NCBI GenBank assembly: GCA_005888465.1
Contig: VAYJ01000005.1
Span: forward strand, 46,274 to 53,577
DNA: 7,304 bases
Reading direction: 5' to 3'
Source of the DNA: Actinomycetota bacterium
Lineage (GTDB): Bacteria; Actinomycetota; UBA4738
Shown here in pieces: positions 6,352 to 7,304 of this stretch. Both the position numbers and the translations under genes were made by a program. Positions within the stretch are counted from its first letter, which is position 1. Each line of letters begins with the position of its first letter. The notes below the pieces were generated by a model. The model saw only the letters and a program-made list of their open reading frames with translations. It ran no database searches and was not told the origin of the DNA.

Positions 6352-7304
6352 ATGCAGCAAGCCCCACCGCCCGCGACCGACCCGATCCTGCCCGTGGAGC
6401 CACCCGTGCTCCCGCCGCCCCCCCGGCGGCGGATCGCGCGCTACGCGGTCCTCACGCCCGTGCTGGTGCTCGCCATGGCCGCCTACGTGGTGCGGCTGCC
6501 CTATTTCGTCATCGGGCCGGGACCCGCCCGGGACGTCGAGCCGCTGATCCACGTCACGGACCACCCCACCTACGAGTCGAAGGGGCACCTGCTCCTCACG
6601 TCGGTGACCCTCTTCCAGCCGAACGCGTATCAGCTCCTGCGCGCGTGGTTGAGCCCGTCCGAGTCCGTCGTGCCCGAACGGGCGATCCTGGCGCCCGGCC
6701 AGACGCAGCAACAGCAGACCCAGCAGGCGTTCTCGCAGATGGACACCAGCAAGATCGACGCCGCCGTGGTCGCCATGACCCGCGAGGCGGGGTACCCGGC
6801 CCAGCACGGCTCGGGCGTGCTCGTCGAGCAGGTCTTCGACCGGACGCCGGCCGTCGGGAAGCTGGTCGCTGGCGACCTCATCACCCAGGTAGACGGTACC
6901 CCCGCAACCGGCGTCGATCAGGTCTCGGCGCTGATCCGCCAGGCCGGTGCCGGCACCGACCTGCACCTCACCGTGCAGGAGGGCACCACGACACGTCAGC
7001 TGACCGTCGCGCCGGCGATCGTGTCGGGCGTGGACCGCCCCATCATCGGGGTGAGCCTGGTGGAGAACTGGCCCTTCCCGCTCACGATCGAAAGCGGCGA
7101 CATCGGCGGGCCGTCCGCAGGGCTCATGTGGACGCTGGGGCTGATCGACCTGTTGGCCCCGGGAGACCTCACGGGCGGGCGGACCCTCGCCGGCACCGGG
7201 ACCATCGCCCTGGACGGGACCGTCGGTCCGATCGGGGGCATCCAGGAGAAGGTCGTGGCCGCGGAGAACGCCGGCGCCACGATCTTCTTCGCGCCGGCGA
7301 GCGA
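6352..7304 (+). CDS. Membrane-anchored PDZ/Lon-type serine protease (YlbL-like), 3' end beyond window
   Basis: The first 317 codons of a gene that runs off the right edge. The frame is open from ATG 6352, eleven bases after the MreB stop. A proline-rich cytoplasmic N-terminus (about residues 5-26) leads through RRR to one membrane helix (about 28-46), then the YlbL-typical YFVIGPGPARDV. An extracellular region contains a Gln-rich stretch (residues 117-126). A PDZ domain follows at about 148-212, with AGDLITQVDGTPATGVDQV. The Lon-type (S16) protease domain shows GDIGGPSAGLM with the catalytic Ser255 (nt 7114-7116) and IGGIQEKVVAA with the catalytic Lys300 (nt 7249-7251). The Ser-Lys dyad is complete and its 45-residue spacing is close to that in Lon. 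Related proteins in Bacillus and streptococci cleave exported or membrane-bound substrates; the target here is unknown. No Shine-Dalgarno is seen, so translation may depend on the preceding gene. Confidence 0.93.
   Translation, partial: MQQAPPPATDPILPVEPPVLPPPPRRRIARYAVLTPVLVLAMAAYVVRLPYFVIGPGPARDVEPLIHVTDHPTYESKGHLLLTSVTLFQPNAYQLLRAWLSPSESVVPERAILAPGQTQQQQTQQAFSQMDTSKIDAAVVAMTREAGYPAQHGSGVLVEQVFDRTPAVGKLVAGDLITQVDGTPATGVDQVSALIRQAGAGTDLHLTVQEGTTTRQLTVAPAIVSGVDRPIIGVSLVENWPFPLTIESGDIGGPSAGLMWTLGLIDLLAPGDLTGGRTLAGTGTIALDGTVGPIGGIQEKVVAAENAGATIFFAPAS

Noticed and set aside
5401..6966. Long open frame (521 codons) on the minus strand
   Set aside because: It lies opposite the MreB-like and protease genes, is rich in Arg, Pro and Gly typical of antisense frames in G+C-rich DNA, and shows no family motif.
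1..7304. CRISPR array, tRNA, rRNA, insertion sequence, attachment site or riboswitch
   Set aside because: No regularly spaced repeats, cloverleaf-like segments, transposase motifs or long gene-free stretches were found. The largest clear gap between genes is 61 bases.

Overview
The window is G+C-rich and gene-dense. It looks like chromosomal DNA of an actinobacterium (Actinomycetota), probably an uncultured or little-studied lineage. The reasons are the gene set (a DUF2342-type zincin, a YlbL-like PDZ/Lon-type protease, MoaE and a divergent MreB), the frequent GTG starts, GTGA/ATGA overlaps between genes, and one promoter pair that looks leaderless. No phage, transposon, CRISPR, rRNA or tRNA sequence was recognised. 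The phylum is inferred from protein motifs read by eye, not from a search.

Region 1 (1-2859, plus strand) is the 3' part of an ABC importer operon of the BMP/nucleoside (NupOPQ-like) class. It holds the end of a double-ATPase subunit, then two BPD_transp_2-family permeases, each overlapping the gene before it by a few bases. The substrate-binding lipoprotein, if present, lies upstream of the window. The first permease has a damaged 5' end: an ATG with an excellent Shine-Dalgarno at 501 opens a frame that stops at 548, while the conserved permease continues in another frame.

Region 2 (2866-4837, minus strand) converges on the transporter with only six bases between the stop codons. It is a two-gene unit: a zinc-dependent metalloprotease-like protein with HEVTH, then an unrecognised protein of 258 residues whose C-terminal half faintly resembles a split-barrel fold.

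Region 3 (4838-4898) is a 61-bp divergent promoter. Two TAGAAT -10 boxes point outwards, one 6 and the other 7 bases from its ATG, so both transcripts are predicted to begin at or next to the start codon.

Region 4 (4899-7304, plus strand) is a tight run of moaE (catalytic subunit of molybdopterin synthase), an MreB-like actin homologue with His at the usual catalytic Glu, and a membrane-anchored PDZ/Lon-type protease that runs off the right edge. The three are probably co-transcribed, although their known roles (cofactor synthesis, cell shape, envelope proteolysis) differ.

I see no convincing new multi-gene system. The best leads are the broken permease start, the mirrored leaderless promoter pair, the altered MreB active site and the unknown partner of the zincin.
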